A stretch of 64,000 nt of DNA from positions 558,001 through 622,000 of the forward strand of contig NZ_ABCG01000001.1 in NCBI RefSeq assembly GCF_000181515.1, given 5' to 3'. A model generated the notes under the pieces. The model had not been told where the DNA came from, did not search any database, and saw only the letters and a program-made list of their open reading frames with translations. Position 1 is the stretch's first letter. The number at the start of each line of letters is the position of its first letter. Below are positions 27,360 to 36,798 of the stretch, piece by piece. A program made the position numbers and the translations under genes. This stretch comes from Erythrobacter sp. SD-21 (GTDB taxonomy: Bacteria > Pseudomonadota > Alphaproteobacteria > Sphingomonadales > Sphingomonadaceae).

Positions 27360-28435
27360 GGCTCGATCACGATCCCCTTGGCGGGATCGACGCTGCCGCC
27401 GACCATTTTGACGAAAGTGTCGCGCGCGGCCTCGAGCCCGCTGCGGCGCTCGATCGCGATGGCCCCGCCGGCATCCTCGAGAAAACCGCGCCAGCTTTCG
27501 GCAACCATAGCGCCTGCCTTTTCGGACCCGTGTTCCTTGAACAGCGCCACCGCATGGTCGGGCGCGAAGAACAAGGTCGGAGTCGGTCCGGGCAGATCAC
27601 CGGCCCCGCCGATACCGCCGCCCCGCTCCTCGATATGCGTCGCGCCGACAAGGCAGGAGTATTTGAGATCGTCCCCGAGGTGGTGGTGCAATGCGCCGAG
27701 CAGCTTGGCGTTGCCCGCGAAGTCGACCGTTACGCTGGGCACTGCAGCCAGGTCTCCAACGGCGTCATAGGCGAGCACCTCGTCATAGAGCCCGCTGGCC
27801 TTCACGAACTCGACATTGCCTGGTGAGGTCAGACCGACCCGCTTCACATCCGGCGACCGCCGTTTGGCCACGCTAGCAAGGCCCATCGCGGTCTTGGACG
27901 AGGCGCTGGTCAGGATCACCTGGCTCGCCCCAAACCAGTTCTCGGCGCGCATGAAATACTCGATCAGGAAGCCCGTCCTGAACAGCGGACCGAAGAGCAT
28001 GCGCTCGCCCTCGCGATCGGGATCGTGTTCCGGGTCGACGGCAAGGCGAGAATACTGGTTGTAGATCGGGCTCATCGGCAGGCGATGCTCGGCCATGTCG
28101 ACGAAGCCGCCCGCGCTGACCTTGCCCGGCACGACATCGAGATGGCTCGCCATGGGCAGGTAGCCATAGACGCGCTCGCCCACGGTAAACTCGGGATGGT
28201 TGCTCTGGATTACCCGCGCGTGGCCCCACATGGGGACGATGCCCATGCCCTCGGGCGCGGGGAAGAAGTTCCAGTAGCCGAAGCCGTCGCCGACTACGGC
28301 GTAGGTCACATTGTTGGCAGTGACCGAGAAGCTTTCGATAGCAAGCCGCACCGCGCCCTCGGCCAGAGCGCCCTCGTCCAGTTCGACCACATCGGCCTTG
28401 GTCAAATCGGACTTATGGACATGAACCTGCTGCAT
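27356..28435 (-). CDS. DUF2855 family protein (MDR-related)
   Basis: A 359-residue DUF2855 protein. The family resembles medium-chain reductases: an N-terminal part with VTANNVTYAVVGDGFGYWNFFP, a central region (QVILTSASSKTAMGLA) that looks like a nucleotide-binding fold, and a conserved C-terminal part. No metal-binding motif is evident. The enzymatic role is undescribed. It converges on the MDR reductase gene with a 4-base overlap, placing two remotely related reductases tail to tail. A short hairpin-like sequence lies between its start and dnaN. Confidence 0.85.
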   Translation of the reverse strand: MQQVHVHKSDLTKADVVELDEGALAEGAVRLAIESFSVTANNVTYAVVGDGFGYWNFFPAPEGMGIVPMWGHARVIQSNHPEFTVGERVYGYLPMASHLDVVPGKVSAGGFVDMAEHRLPMSPIYNQYSRLAVDPEHDPDREGERMLFGPLFRTGFLIEYFMRAENWFGASQVILTSASSKTAMGLASVAKRRSPDVKRVGLTSPGNVEFVKASGLYDEVLAYDAVGDLAAVPSVTVDFAGNAKLLGALHHHLGDDLKYSCLVGATHIEERGGGIGGAGDLPGPTPTLFFAPDHAVALFKEHGSEKAGAMVAESWRGFLEDAGGAIAIERRSGLEAARDTFVKMVGGSVDPAKGIVIEP

Positions 28436-28495
28436 CGCGTCTCTCCCACTTTCGGGGAGGACGCTAGCGGCAGGTCATGACAAATGCGAGGGCTG

Positions 28496-29620
28496 TTACA
28501 CCCGCATCGGCATGAGGACGTAGAGCGCGGGGCTGTCGTCGTTCTTGCGGATCAGCGTGGGCGCGCCGGCGTCGGCGAGGTGGATTTCAACCTGGTCGCT
28601 GTCGATCTGGCTGAGGATGTCCTTAAGATAGCCGGCGTTGAAACCGATCTCGAAGCCGTCCGAGCCATATTCGGCCGCAAGCTCTTCCGAAGCCGTGCCG
28701 TTGTCGGGCGAGGTCACGGTGAGTGTCACGCGGTCCTTGTCGAGTCCCATCTTCACAGCGCGGGTCTTTTCCGTGGCGATGGTCGCCACGCGGTCGACAC
28801 CGGCGAAGAAGCTTTTCGGGTCGATCTTTAGGAGCTTGTCGTTGCCCGTCGGTATGACGCGCGAGTAATCGGGGAAAGTCCCGTCGATCAGCTTGCTGGT
28901 CAGCACCACGCCGCCCTCACCGCCGAGCGTGAAACGGATCTTGCTTGCCGACAGGTCGATCTGGACGTCGCCGTCCATCTTTTCGTCGAGCAGCTTGCGC
29001 AGTTCGGCCACGGCTTTGCGCGGCACGATCACGTCGGGCATGCCTTCCGCGCCTTCGGGGCGCGCAAGCGTGAAGCGCGCGAGGCGGTGGCCGTCGGTGG
29101 CCGCGGCCTTGAGGACCGGCTGATCCTCGTCCGAAACGTGCAGGAAGATGCCGTTAAGGTAGTAACGCGTTTCTTCAGTCGAGATCGCAAAGCGCGTGCG
29201 GTCGATCATCTCGGCCAGCGTCTTGGCAGGCAGCGAGAAGCTGGTCGGCAGGTCGCCTTCGACGATCATGGGGAAATCGTCGCGCGGCAGGGTCGGCAGT
29301 TTGAAGCGGCTGCGCCCGGCCTTCACGTCCATGCGGTTTTCCGCGGTTTCAAGGCTGACCTGGCTACCTTCGGGCAGCTTTCGGGCAATGTCGAACAGGA
29401 GGTGGGCCGAGACCGTGATCGCGCCGTCGCTTTCGACGCTGGCGGCTTCGATATGTTCGACCACTTGCAGATCGAGGTCGGTCGCCATGACGCGCAGGCC
29501 ATTGCCTTCCGCTTCGATCAGCACGTTCGAGAGGATCGGGATGGTGTTGCGGCGTTCGACCACGGACTGGACGTGGGAGAGACAGCGCAGCAGCGTCGCG
29601 CGTTCGATTGTGGCCTTCAT
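28496..29620 (-). CDS. dnaN: DNA polymerase III beta subunit (sliding clamp) DnaN
   Basis: Processivity clamp that encircles DNA and tethers polymerase III. 374 residues with three repeated clamp folds; recognisable segments include the N-terminal VVERRNTIPILSNVLIEA, the central FAISTEETRYYLNGIFL and the C-terminal YVLMPMRV. Length is typical. Unlike in many bacteria, dnaA and recF are not adjacent here: the upstream neighbour is fabG and the downstream one DUF2855. The ATG at 29620 follows a purine-rich site (AAAGAAGGACC). Confidence 0.98.
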   Translation of the reverse strand: MKATIERATLLRCLSHVQSVVERRNTIPILSNVLIEAEGNGLRVMATDLDLQVVEHIEAASVESDGAITVSAHLLFDIARKLPEGSQVSLETAENRMDVKAGRSRFKLPTLPRDDFPMIVEGDLPTSFSLPAKTLAEMIDRTRFAISTEETRYYLNGIFLHVSDEDQPVLKAAATDGHRLARFTLARPEGAEGMPDVIVPRKAVAELRKLLDEKMDGDVQIDLSASKIRFTLGGEGGVVLTSKLIDGTFPDYSRVIPTGNDKLLKIDPKSFFAGVDRVATIATEKTRAVKMGLDKDRVTLTVTSPDNGTASEELAAEYGSDGFEIGFNAGYLKDILSQIDSDQVEIHLADAGAPTLIRKNDDSPALYVLMPMRV

Positions 29621-29764
29621 GGTCCTTCTTTCGTCCCTTTTGGGCGCGGTGAAGGCCGGAATCGCTCCACCAGCGCCGGAATACGGATATTGACCTTAGC
29701 TATGCTGGCATGGCTCGCAAGCTTCGCGCGCTAACGAGCGGTTTTCCCTTGGGGATAAGTGGAT

Positions 29765-30517
29765 TTACCCCTGCATCGCCATACCGCCGTTCACGTGGAT
29801 GGTCTGCCCCGTGACATAAGCGGCTTCATCGCTGGCGAGGTAAGCCACGGCGGCGCCGATCTCGTCGCCCTCGCCCATGCGGCCCATTGGGATGCGGCTG
29901 TTGATGGCGGCCTTCTGGTCGTCGTTCAGTGCATCGGTCATCGCGGTGCGGATGAAGCCGGGGGCGACGCAGTTCACGGTGATGTTGCGGCTGGCGAGTT
30001 CCTGCGCGAGGCTTTTGCTCATGCCGGTCAGGCCCGCCTTGGCGGCGACGTAGTTCATCTGGCCGGGATTGCCGGTGTGGCCGACCACGCTGGTGATCGA
30101 GATGATCCGGCCACCCCTGGCCTTCATCATCGGGCGCGCGCTGGCGCGCATCAGGCGGAAGCTCGCTTCGAGGTTGATGCGGATTACCTCGTCCCATTCC
30201 TCGTCCTTCATCCGCATCGCGAGATTGTCGCGCGTGATGCCGGCGTTGTTGACGAGGATGTTCATGCTGCCCAGCGTGTCGACGGTGGCCGGGATCAGTT
30301 CCTCGACCTGCGTTGTGTCGGACAGGTTGCAGGTAATCTCGACATGGTCGCGGCCGGTGTCGGCGTTGAGCTGTTCGCGAAATGCCCGCAGCTTGTCCCC
30401 GTTCGAGCCGGACAGCGCGAGGCGCGCCCCTTGGCGAGCGAGCGCATAGGCGATGGACGATCCGATGCCGCCACTGGCACCGGTGACGAGGGCGGTCTTG
30501 CCTTCGAGGTTGAACAT
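29765..30517 (-). CDS. fabG: 3-oxoacyl-[acyl-carrier-protein] reductase FabG
   Basis: NADPH-dependent reduction of 3-oxoacyl-ACP in fatty acid synthesis. The 250-residue SDR enzyme has the cofactor motif TGASGGIG (12-19), NNAG (90-93) and the catalytic S143, Y156 and K160 (ITSVVGHTG and YVAAK). Its ATG shares one base with the fabD stop (TGATG), so the two are translationally coupled. The acpP and fabF genes that often follow are not present; the next gene downstream is dnaN. Confidence 0.97.
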   Translation of the reverse strand: MFNLEGKTALVTGASGGIGSSIAYALARQGARLALSGSNGDKLRAFREQLNADTGRDHVEITCNLSDTTQVEELIPATVDTLGSMNILVNNAGITRDNLAMRMKDEEWDEVIRINLEASFRLMRASARPMMKARGGRIISITSVVGHTGNPGQMNYVAAKAGLTGMSKSLAQELASRNITVNCVAPGFIRTAMTDALNDDQKAAINSRIPMGRMGEGDEIGAAVAYLASDEAAYVTGQTIHVNGGMAMQG

Positions 30518-31455
30518 CAGCCGTTCTCCTTCGCGAAATTTTCAAGGTCTTCCATGGTGACGAGGCTGACCGTGGTCGCCTCCTTTGCGATGCGGCCGAC
30601 CATCGGGCCGAGCACCTTGCCGCCCAACTCGACGAAACGCTCCACACCCGCCTCCTGCATGGCGAGCACGCTTTCGCGCCAGCGCACGCGGCCGGTAACT
30701 TGGTCGACCAATAGTGCCTGCTCTTCGGCCGGGTCGGTGACGCGGGCAGCGGTGACATTGGCAAAGAGAGGCACGGTGAAGCTGCCGGGCGCGGTATCGG
30801 CGAGCGCGATCTTCATGCGCTGGGCCGCCGGTTCCATCAGCGAGCAGTGGAACGGCGCGGAGACGGGCAGCTTGATGCCGCGCTTGATGCCGTGTTCCTT
30901 GGCCATCTCGATGGCGCGGTCGATGGCTTCGGCGTGGCCGGAAATCACGACCTGCGTGGGGTCGTTATCGTTGGCGACCTCGCACACCTGCCCTTCGGCC
31001 GCCGCTTCGGCAAGCGCGGTGGCCTTCTCGATATCGGCGCCGAGCAGCGCGGCCATTGCGCCGACGCCAATCGGCACGGCGTCCTGCATGGCGATGCCGC
31101 GCAGACGCAGCAGCTTGGCGGTCTCGGACAGGCCGAAGGCGCCGGCTGCACAAAGCGCCGAATATTCGCCGAGCGAGTGACCTGCGACACAAGTCGCCTT
31201 GTCGGCAAGCACAACGCCGAATTCCTTTTCGAGCACGCGCAGGGTGGCGATGGAATTCGCCATGATTGCGGGCTGCGCGTTGCTGGTGAGCGTGAGTTCG
31301 CTTTCCGGACCGTCCTTCATCAGCGCAGAAAGCTTCTGGTTCAGCGCGTCGTCGACTTCCTCGAACACCTCGCGAGCGTGCGCGCTGGCTTCGGCGAGCT
31401 CGACGCCCATGCCGACTTTCTGGCTCCCCTGACCGGGGAAGATGAATGCAGTCAT
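30517..31455 (-). CDS. fabD: Malonyl-CoA:ACP transacylase FabD
   Basis: Loads malonyl groups onto acyl carrier protein. 312 residues with FPGQGSQKVGMG at the N-terminus, the nucleophile S94 in the GHSLGEY box, and the catalytic histidine in VSAPFHCSLM. It is the first gene of the fabD-fabG pair. It lies 24 bases downstream of the S66 peptidase gene on the same strand, so it could be read from the ldcA promoter as well as its own. A ribosome binding site (AAGGAGAG) precedes the ATG. Confidence 0.97.
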   Translation of the reverse strand: MTAFIFPGQGSQKVGMGVELAEASAHAREVFEEVDDALNQKLSALMKDGPESELTLTSNAQPAIMANSIATLRVLEKEFGVVLADKATCVAGHSLGEYSALCAAGAFGLSETAKLLRLRGIAMQDAVPIGVGAMAALLGADIEKATALAEAAAEGQVCEVANDNDPTQVVISGHAEAIDRAIEMAKEHGIKRGIKLPVSAPFHCSLMEPAAQRMKIALADTAPGSFTVPLFANVTAARVTDPAEEQALLVDQVTGRVRWRESVLAMQEAGVERFVELGGKVLGPMVGRIAKEATTVSLVTMEDLENFAKENG

Positions 31456-31479
31456 GAATCTCTCCTTGTGCGGGGCCGC

Positions 31480-32331
31480 TTAGGCGCGTGCGCCGCAAGC
31501 CTCAAGGCCGAAGGGGACGATCCTGTTGTCAGAGGTGTGACCGATGGCAGCGCGCCCGAGGTATTCGATGCCGTAGCGTTCGCACCATCCGCGCACGATT
31601 TCTTCGGCGTTGGCACCGAAGGGGCGGTCGTTCTCGGGCACGGCGGTCACCTCGCCGAGCCGTATCCCGGCCACGCCCTGCATGTGCTCCACCAGATGGA
31701 ACATCAGCCGGTCGATGGCATATTCGTATTCGCCCACTTCCTCGATCAGCACCTCGTGCCCATCCAGAGAAGGCATGAACTGCGTGCCGACCAGCATCGC
31801 CAGCGTATAGAGATTGAACGCCGCTACTGGCCTGCCGGACAGGGAGGGTTCAAGTCCGGCATCCTCGCCCGCCATCCAGCAGAGGACGCGGCGGATCGCT
31901 TCTTCCCCGCCCTCACGCTTTACATCCACCGGCATTGGCGCGTGGATCGGTTTTCCAATCCCCGCGCGGTAGAGCGCGCCGAGGAGGAAACCCATGTCGG
32001 AGTAGCCGAGAAAAGCCTTCTCGCGCGCGGCGGGCTGGACCCGTCCGATGAAGTTCGCGGCAATGCGGTTGGAGCCGTATCCACCCTTGGCGAACCACAC
32101 GGCGTCGAAAGCGGCGTCGTTCGCGCATTCGAGCAAGGTGCCGAGCCGCACGGCGTCCGCCCCGGCGAAATGTCCGTCCTCGACGAAGCATTGCTCGTGG
32201 AAATGGAGCGCGATGTCCGGAAATTCCTCCGCCGCCAGCGCCAGAACGGCCTCGGCGTATTTGCGTTTGAGCGGTGTCGCGGGGGCGCAGATCGCCACTT
32301 TTCGGATCGGTCGGTGCACGGGTGCGACCAT
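31480..32331 (-). CDS. ldcA: Muramoyltetrapeptide L,D-carboxypeptidase (S66, LdcA-like)
   Basis: Cytoplasmic serine peptidase that removes the terminal D-Ala from recycled tetrapeptides. 283 residues, close to the family norm. The nucleophile S111 lies in FLGYSDMGFLLGAL; the acid residue is in LIEEVGEYEYAIDRL and the histidine in IGHTSDNRIVPFG near the C-terminus. It is divergent from an Mpl-like ligase with only about 40 bases between starts, which fits coordinated muropeptide recycling. No signal peptide is seen. Confidence 0.92.
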   Translation of the reverse strand: MVAPVHRPIRKVAICAPATPLKRKYAEAVLALAAEEFPDIALHFHEQCFVEDGHFAGADAVRLGTLLECANDAAFDAVWFAKGGYGSNRIAANFIGRVQPAAREKAFLGYSDMGFLLGALYRAGIGKPIHAPMPVDVKREGGEEAIRRVLCWMAGEDAGLEPSLSGRPVAAFNLYTLAMLVGTQFMPSLDGHEVLIEEVGEYEYAIDRLMFHLVEHMQGVAGIRLGEVTAVPENDRPFGANAEEIVRGWCERYGIEYLGRAAIGHTSDNRIVPFGLEACGARA

Positions 32332-32373
32332 GCCTGCTTGTCATTGCGCTTACAACTGCATAGCGAGGCCGCA

Positions 32374-33801
32374 ATGACCGACTTCCCCAGCCCTGATGAG
32401 CTTTTCGCGCGCCCTTTCTTCTTCGTCGGCATCGGCGGATCGGGAATGCTGCCGCTGGCGCAAATCCTCAAGGGCCGCGGCTGCGAAGTCGGCGGCTCCG
32501 ACCGCAGCTTCGACCAGGGGCGCACGCCGGAGAAATTCGCCGCGCTCGAACGGCAGGGTTTCCAGCTTCACCCGCAGGACGGCAGCGGCATCGTCTCGGG
32601 CGAGCAAATCGTGGTCGCCTCCGCCGCGATCGAAGACAGCGTGCCCGAGATAGACCGCGCCAACGAACTTGGTTGCCTGCGCCTGACCCGCGCCGAGCTC
32701 AACTCGATCCTCTTCAACACCAGCGGGGCGGGGATTGCCGTCGCCGGGACCAGCGGCAAGTCGACCGTTACGGGAATGCTGGGCTGGATTCTGGAAGCTA
32801 CTGGCCGTGCACCTACGATCATGAACGGCGCGGTGATGAAGAATTTCGTCTCGCCCGAACGCCCCTTTGCCAGCGCCGTGGTGGGCAGCCAGAGCATCTA
32901 TGCCAGCGAAGTCGACGAAAGCGATGGCTCCATCGCCCTCTATCGCCCCGCCGTCGGCGTGCTGCTCAACGTCAGCCTCGACCACAAGAGCATGGAGGAG
33001 TTGCGCCAGCTGTTCGGCGACTATCTCTCGCGCAGCCGCATCTCGGTGATCAACGCCGATGACGAGGAAGCGCTGGCACTGCTCCCGCAGGCGAAGGACG
33101 TGATCACCTTCGGGATCGAGCAGGACAAGGCGCAGATCAGCATCGTGCCGGGCAGCATTGCCGAAGGTCCGGTTCGGCAGGCGGCAATGGTGATCGACCG
33201 CCACGACAAGTCCGAACAAGCGCTGCGGCTCAACATGCCGGGCCGGCACAATCTTTCGAACGCGCTCGCGGCCATCGCGGGCGCAGCGGCGGCCGGCGTA
33301 CCCGTCGCCGCCTCGGTCGAGGCGCTCGCCGGTTTCGAAGGACTAGCCCGCCGCTTCGATATCGTGGGGACGAGCCACGCGGCCATTACCGTGATCGACG
33401 ATTTCGGCCATAACCCCGAGAAATGCGCGGCCACGCTCCGCACCCTGCGCGCCCATAGCGGCCGGGTGCTCGTCTTCTTCCAGCCGCACGGTTACGGCCC
33501 CTTGCGCCAGATGGGCGACGAGCTCGCGCAGGTCTTCGTCGATGAGCTGGCCGAGGACGACCGCGTGCTGATGTGCGACCCGGTCTATTTCGGCGGCACG
33601 GTCGATCGTAGCGAAGGGAGCGAACGGATCGTCCGATTGGTGGAGCAGGCGGGAGGGCGCGCCGAATATATCCCTACACGCAAGGCCATCGAGGATCGCC
33701 TCGTCAACCTCGCGAGTCCCGGGGACCGGATCGTGGTGATGGGCGCGCGAGACGACACGCTATCCGAATTCGCGCGCAAGGTCTTCGCCCGCCTGTCCTA
33801 G
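32374..33801 (+). CDS. mpl: Mpl-like Mur ligase (UDP-MurNAc tripeptide ligase family)
   Basis: 475-residue Mur ligase. Three domains can be followed: an N-terminal UDP-binding part (FFVGIGGSGMLPLAQIL), a central ATPase domain, and a C-terminal glutamate-ligase domain (IDDFGHNPEKCAATL, then RVLVFFQPHGYGPL). The ATP loop reads GTSGKST (125-131) rather than the usual GTHGKTT. The head-to-head pairing with ldcA suggests it reattaches murein tripeptide to UDP-MurNAc during recycling (Mpl role), although a MurC-like activity cannot be excluded from sequence. The ATG at 32374 was chosen; the longer upstream frame is antisense to ldcA. Confidence 0.85.
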   Translation: MTDFPSPDELFARPFFFVGIGGSGMLPLAQILKGRGCEVGGSDRSFDQGRTPEKFAALERQGFQLHPQDGSGIVSGEQIVVASAAIEDSVPEIDRANELGCLRLTRAELNSILFNTSGAGIAVAGTSGKSTVTGMLGWILEATGRAPTIMNGAVMKNFVSPERPFASAVVGSQSIYASEVDESDGSIALYRPAVGVLLNVSLDHKSMEELRQLFGDYLSRSRISVINADDEEALALLPQAKDVITFGIEQDKAQISIVPGSIAEGPVRQAAMVIDRHDKSEQALRLNMPGRHNLSNALAAIAGAAAAGVPVAASVEALAGFEGLARRFDIVGTSHAAITVIDDFGHNPEKCAATLRTLRAHSGRVLVFFQPHGYGPLRQMGDELAQVFVDELAEDDRVLMCDPVYFGGTVDRSEGSERIVRLVEQAGGRAEYIPTRKAIEDRLVNLASPGDRIVVMGARDDTLSEFARKVFARLS

Positions 33802-35507
33802 CGTATTTCGGCGGCCCCAGCCGGTTCGACGATTTCGACTTCACCATCCTTAGTCACGATGACGCTTCGGTTTCGCCCGGCGTGCTTTGCCGCATAAAGC
33901 GCGCGGTCCGCGTCAGCGAAGACTGCGTCTCGCGATCGGCCTTGCCCGAGGGAACCGCCAACGCTGATCGTTGCGTGCGGGATACCAAGGGGGTTCTCCC
34001 CGTTCCTGCGGTCGACGGCGAGGCGAAGGCGTTCGGCAGCCTTGCGGACGTCGAGCTCGTCCTCGCAGGCGAAAATGAGCGCGAATTCCTCTGCGCCCAG
34101 ACGCTAGATGGTGGAGCCTTCGACATTTTCGAAGCTGTTCCGCATGAGGCTCGCCATGTGCCGCAGCACCGTGTCCCCCACAATATGCCCCTCGCTGTCG
34201 TTGATCGCCTTGAAATGATCGACGTCCGCGACCAGCAGCGCCTGTCCGTTCTCGAGGCGCTTCACTGAGTCGAAGGCGCGCCGGTTGCCAAGGCCGGTCA
34301 ACGGATCGCTGAGCGCCATGCGGCCAAGCTTGACCGCGTTCACCCGCGCTCGGTCCCGCTCCACCCGCAGCACCATGAAGCGGTCCCCGACGGCTGCCGA
34401 ACTGCCCAGCACCAGCAGGAGCATGGCGGCGTAGAGGAAATCGTCGACATGATAAGAGGGCCGATACCACCCGAGCGAAATCGCCAGAGTAATGACACCG
34501 CCGATGATCATCCCGGAGAACGAGATCAGGAGGTACAGGGCCGCCCGGCTTTCGTTGAACAGGGCCACGGCGATCAGTCCCAGCACCCCGAGCGCCAGCG
34601 GCAGCACCGAGGCGAGGAAGGCGCTGTGCGAAACCAGGCGAAGCGGTTCTAGATCGATGATTGTCACGATCTTCAAAGCCGTCAGCGCTATTGTCAGGCG
34701 TTGCAGCCACTTGGGCACCGCGCCCTCTTCCAGCAGCGAAAGGATGAAGCCGACCGCCGCAGCTATCGCCAGCGCCAGCGTGAGCGTGTTGAGCTGGAAA
34801 CGCACGCCGAGCGGCGTGTTCGGGAACAGCTGGAAGATCAGCCCTGAATTGGAAACGACGAAACCCAGGAGGCCGAAGGTCATGGCCGCATGCCATATCA
34901 TGAAGCGGAAGCGCAGGGTGCGGAAGAACAGGAAATCGAAGATGATCGGCGCGATGAGCATTCCACAGATAAGGGCGTAGGTCAGCGAACGGAAGAAATG
35001 CTCCTTGCGAGCCTCCTCGCGCGTGACGAGGCGGGTGTCCCTGATCGTGGCGATCGTGCGCGGCCGCTCGAAGACGACGTCCACGACTTCGAGCGGGCTC
35101 TCCGATCTTGGAACCGGCACGCTGAACCGGGTCCGGGCGAACCACGCGCGGACCGCCATCTGCGGATCGACATCGACGAGCCTTTGCTGCCCGTCGGCAT
35201 AAATGAAGCGGACCAGCATGGACTGGTAGTTGGAAGGATCGGTTTGCCAGTAGAGGGAAGTCGAAGCAGTTGCGAACCCGCCGGGGACCTCTGCATGGGT
35301 GCGGACGAACCGATCGTTTCGTGCGAACCTACCTTCGGCGCAATCGAGTTCGCTCGCCCCCAGAGCGAGCGCCTCGGCCGAGCTGTCTGCTCCTCCGACG
35401 CAGGCCAGCGCGTCGAGGGCCAGGTCGCGGGCCTCCAGCGGCTGGGCGAGAAAGGCCCAGCCAACAGCGATTGCATACATTAAGCTTGCCAGTATGCGGC
35501 GGCTCAC
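33798..35507 (-). pseudogene. 7TM-GGDEF gene interrupted by an in-frame TAG
   Basis: A membrane-anchored diguanylate cyclase-like gene. From the GTG at 35507 (AGGGGGA just upstream) the frame encodes a signal-peptide-like start, an extracytoplasmic domain of about 180 residues, seven hydrophobic spans, and the first part of a GGDEF domain (LSDPLTGLGNRRAFD, then VADVDHFKAINDSEGH). The frame then meets TAG at 34104-34106. The same frame continues without another stop for 101 codons to 33798, beginning RLGAEEFALIF and including ATISVGG and DADRALYAAKHAGRNR, a normal GGDEF C-terminal half. So a single stop separates the two halves directly before the signature motif, itself altered to GAEEF. Recent nonsense mutation, read-through or sequencing error are all possible. 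It overlaps the mpl stop by 4 bases. Confidence 0.85.
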
Positions 35508-35623
35508 GGCTCCCCCTAAAACTCCCGCGTCCCCCAACGCAGAACAGGGGCCTTATCGCTCGAAATATTCGGTTTGAACAGGGTGTTGCCGCTCCGCGTC
35601 CCGAGAGGGGACGCAAGCCAGCT

Positions 35624-36580
35624 TCAATGCGCGCCCTTTCCGCGAAACAGCACCTTGTGGATGAGCATCGCGATGACGAACCCCAGTGCGAGACCGATGA
35701 GCGCCGATATGCCCGCATAGGTTACCCAGCCCGCCAGGCCGGACAAGGCACCGGTCGCATTCTGGACCGCGTATTCCGCGCCGTGAGCGATATCGTAGAA
35801 AAGGTCGAAGCCCAGTTCGTGCGTACCATGGACGACAATACCGCCCCCGACCCACAGCATGGCGATAGTCCCCACGAAGGATAGGGTCTTGAGCAACCAA
35901 GGCATGCCCTTCAGCAGTGCGCGCCCGATAGCCTGCGCTGTGGCCGAAGACTTTTTCGTCAGATGCAGTCCGACGTCGTCCATCTTCACGATTAGCGCGA
36001 CAGAGCCATAGACCACTACGGTCACGGCGATGGCGACCAGGGCAAGGGCCAGCCCGCGTTGCCAGAAGGTCTCGACAATTGTCTCGCTCGACAACTCGTT
36101 GAGCACGATCGCCATGATCTCAGCCGAAAGGATAAGATCGGTGCGGATGGCGCCCGCGACGCGCTGCTTCTCGAACGCCACGGGATCCTGGATCACGTCC
36201 TCGACCGTCTTGCCGTGCTTTTCGCCGCCCAGCTTTTCCATCACCTTTTCCGCGCCCTCATAGGAGAGGAAAGCCCCGCCCAGCATCAGGATCAGGATGA
36301 TTGCGCTGGGCAGGAATTCGCTGAGAAGCAGGGCGCCCGGCAGAAGAAAGATAAGCTTGTTCTTGAAACTGCCCTTAGTGATCGCCCAGATGATCGGAAG
36401 CTCGCGGGCCGGGGAAAGCCCGGTCACATAGCTCGGCGTTACGGCGGCATCGTCGATTATCACGCCCGCTGTCTTGGAACCGGCCCGTCCTGCTGCCGCG
36501 GCGACATCGTCTACAGAGGCGGCGGCGGTGCGGGCAATAATGGAAACGTCATCGAGCAGTGCTACGAGGCCGGTCGGCAT
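35624..36580 (-). CDS. DUF808 (YedI-like) inner membrane protein
   Basis: 318-residue membrane protein starting MPTGLVALLDDVSIIARTAA, the typical opening of DUF808/YedI proteins, followed by DVAAAAGRAGSKTAGVIIDDAAVTP-type sequence (residues 24-48) and about seven hydrophobic spans. The ATG at 36580 was chosen because it matches the family N-terminus and has AAGGGGAAAG upstream. Function of the family is unknown. It is divergent from rpsF with a gap of 218 bases, and a 116-base gap separates its stop from the start of the interrupted 7TM-GGDEF gene. Confidence 0.9.
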   Translation of the reverse strand: MPTGLVALLDDVSIIARTAAASVDDVAAAAGRAGSKTAGVIIDDAAVTPSYVTGLSPARELPIIWAITKGSFKNKLIFLLPGALLLSEFLPSAIILILMLGGAFLSYEGAEKVMEKLGGEKHGKTVEDVIQDPVAFEKQRVAGAIRTDLILSAEIMAIVLNELSSETIVETFWQRGLALALVAIAVTVVVYGSVALIVKMDDVGLHLTKKSSATAQAIGRALLKGMPWLLKTLSFVGTIAMLWVGGGIVVHGTHELGFDLFYDIAHGAEYAVQNATGALSGLAGWVTYAGISALIGLALGFVIAMLIHKVLFRGKGAH

Positions 36581-36798
36581 TTTGGTCTTTCCCCTTGGAT
36601 TACCGATGCAATGCGCCCCTGCCCCGCACATTCCGTCGCGGCAAGGGCCAAGATCGCTTGCATTATGCGCAAATCCCGCTATGTGCGCGCATCCCTTGCA
36701 TCCGGACCTGCCGGAACGGGGATACCCAAGAAAGCCGGAGGGGCCCCGCAATCCCGCGGACAAGCCAGCGATCGGCCAGACAGTGAAAGGACAAGAGC

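Noticed and set aside
33913-35145. Alternative-frame open reading on the minus strand across the interrupted GGDEF gene
   Set aside because: The Arg/Ala-rich product is out of frame with the GGDEF and membrane motifs; the true frame carries them on both sides of the TAG.
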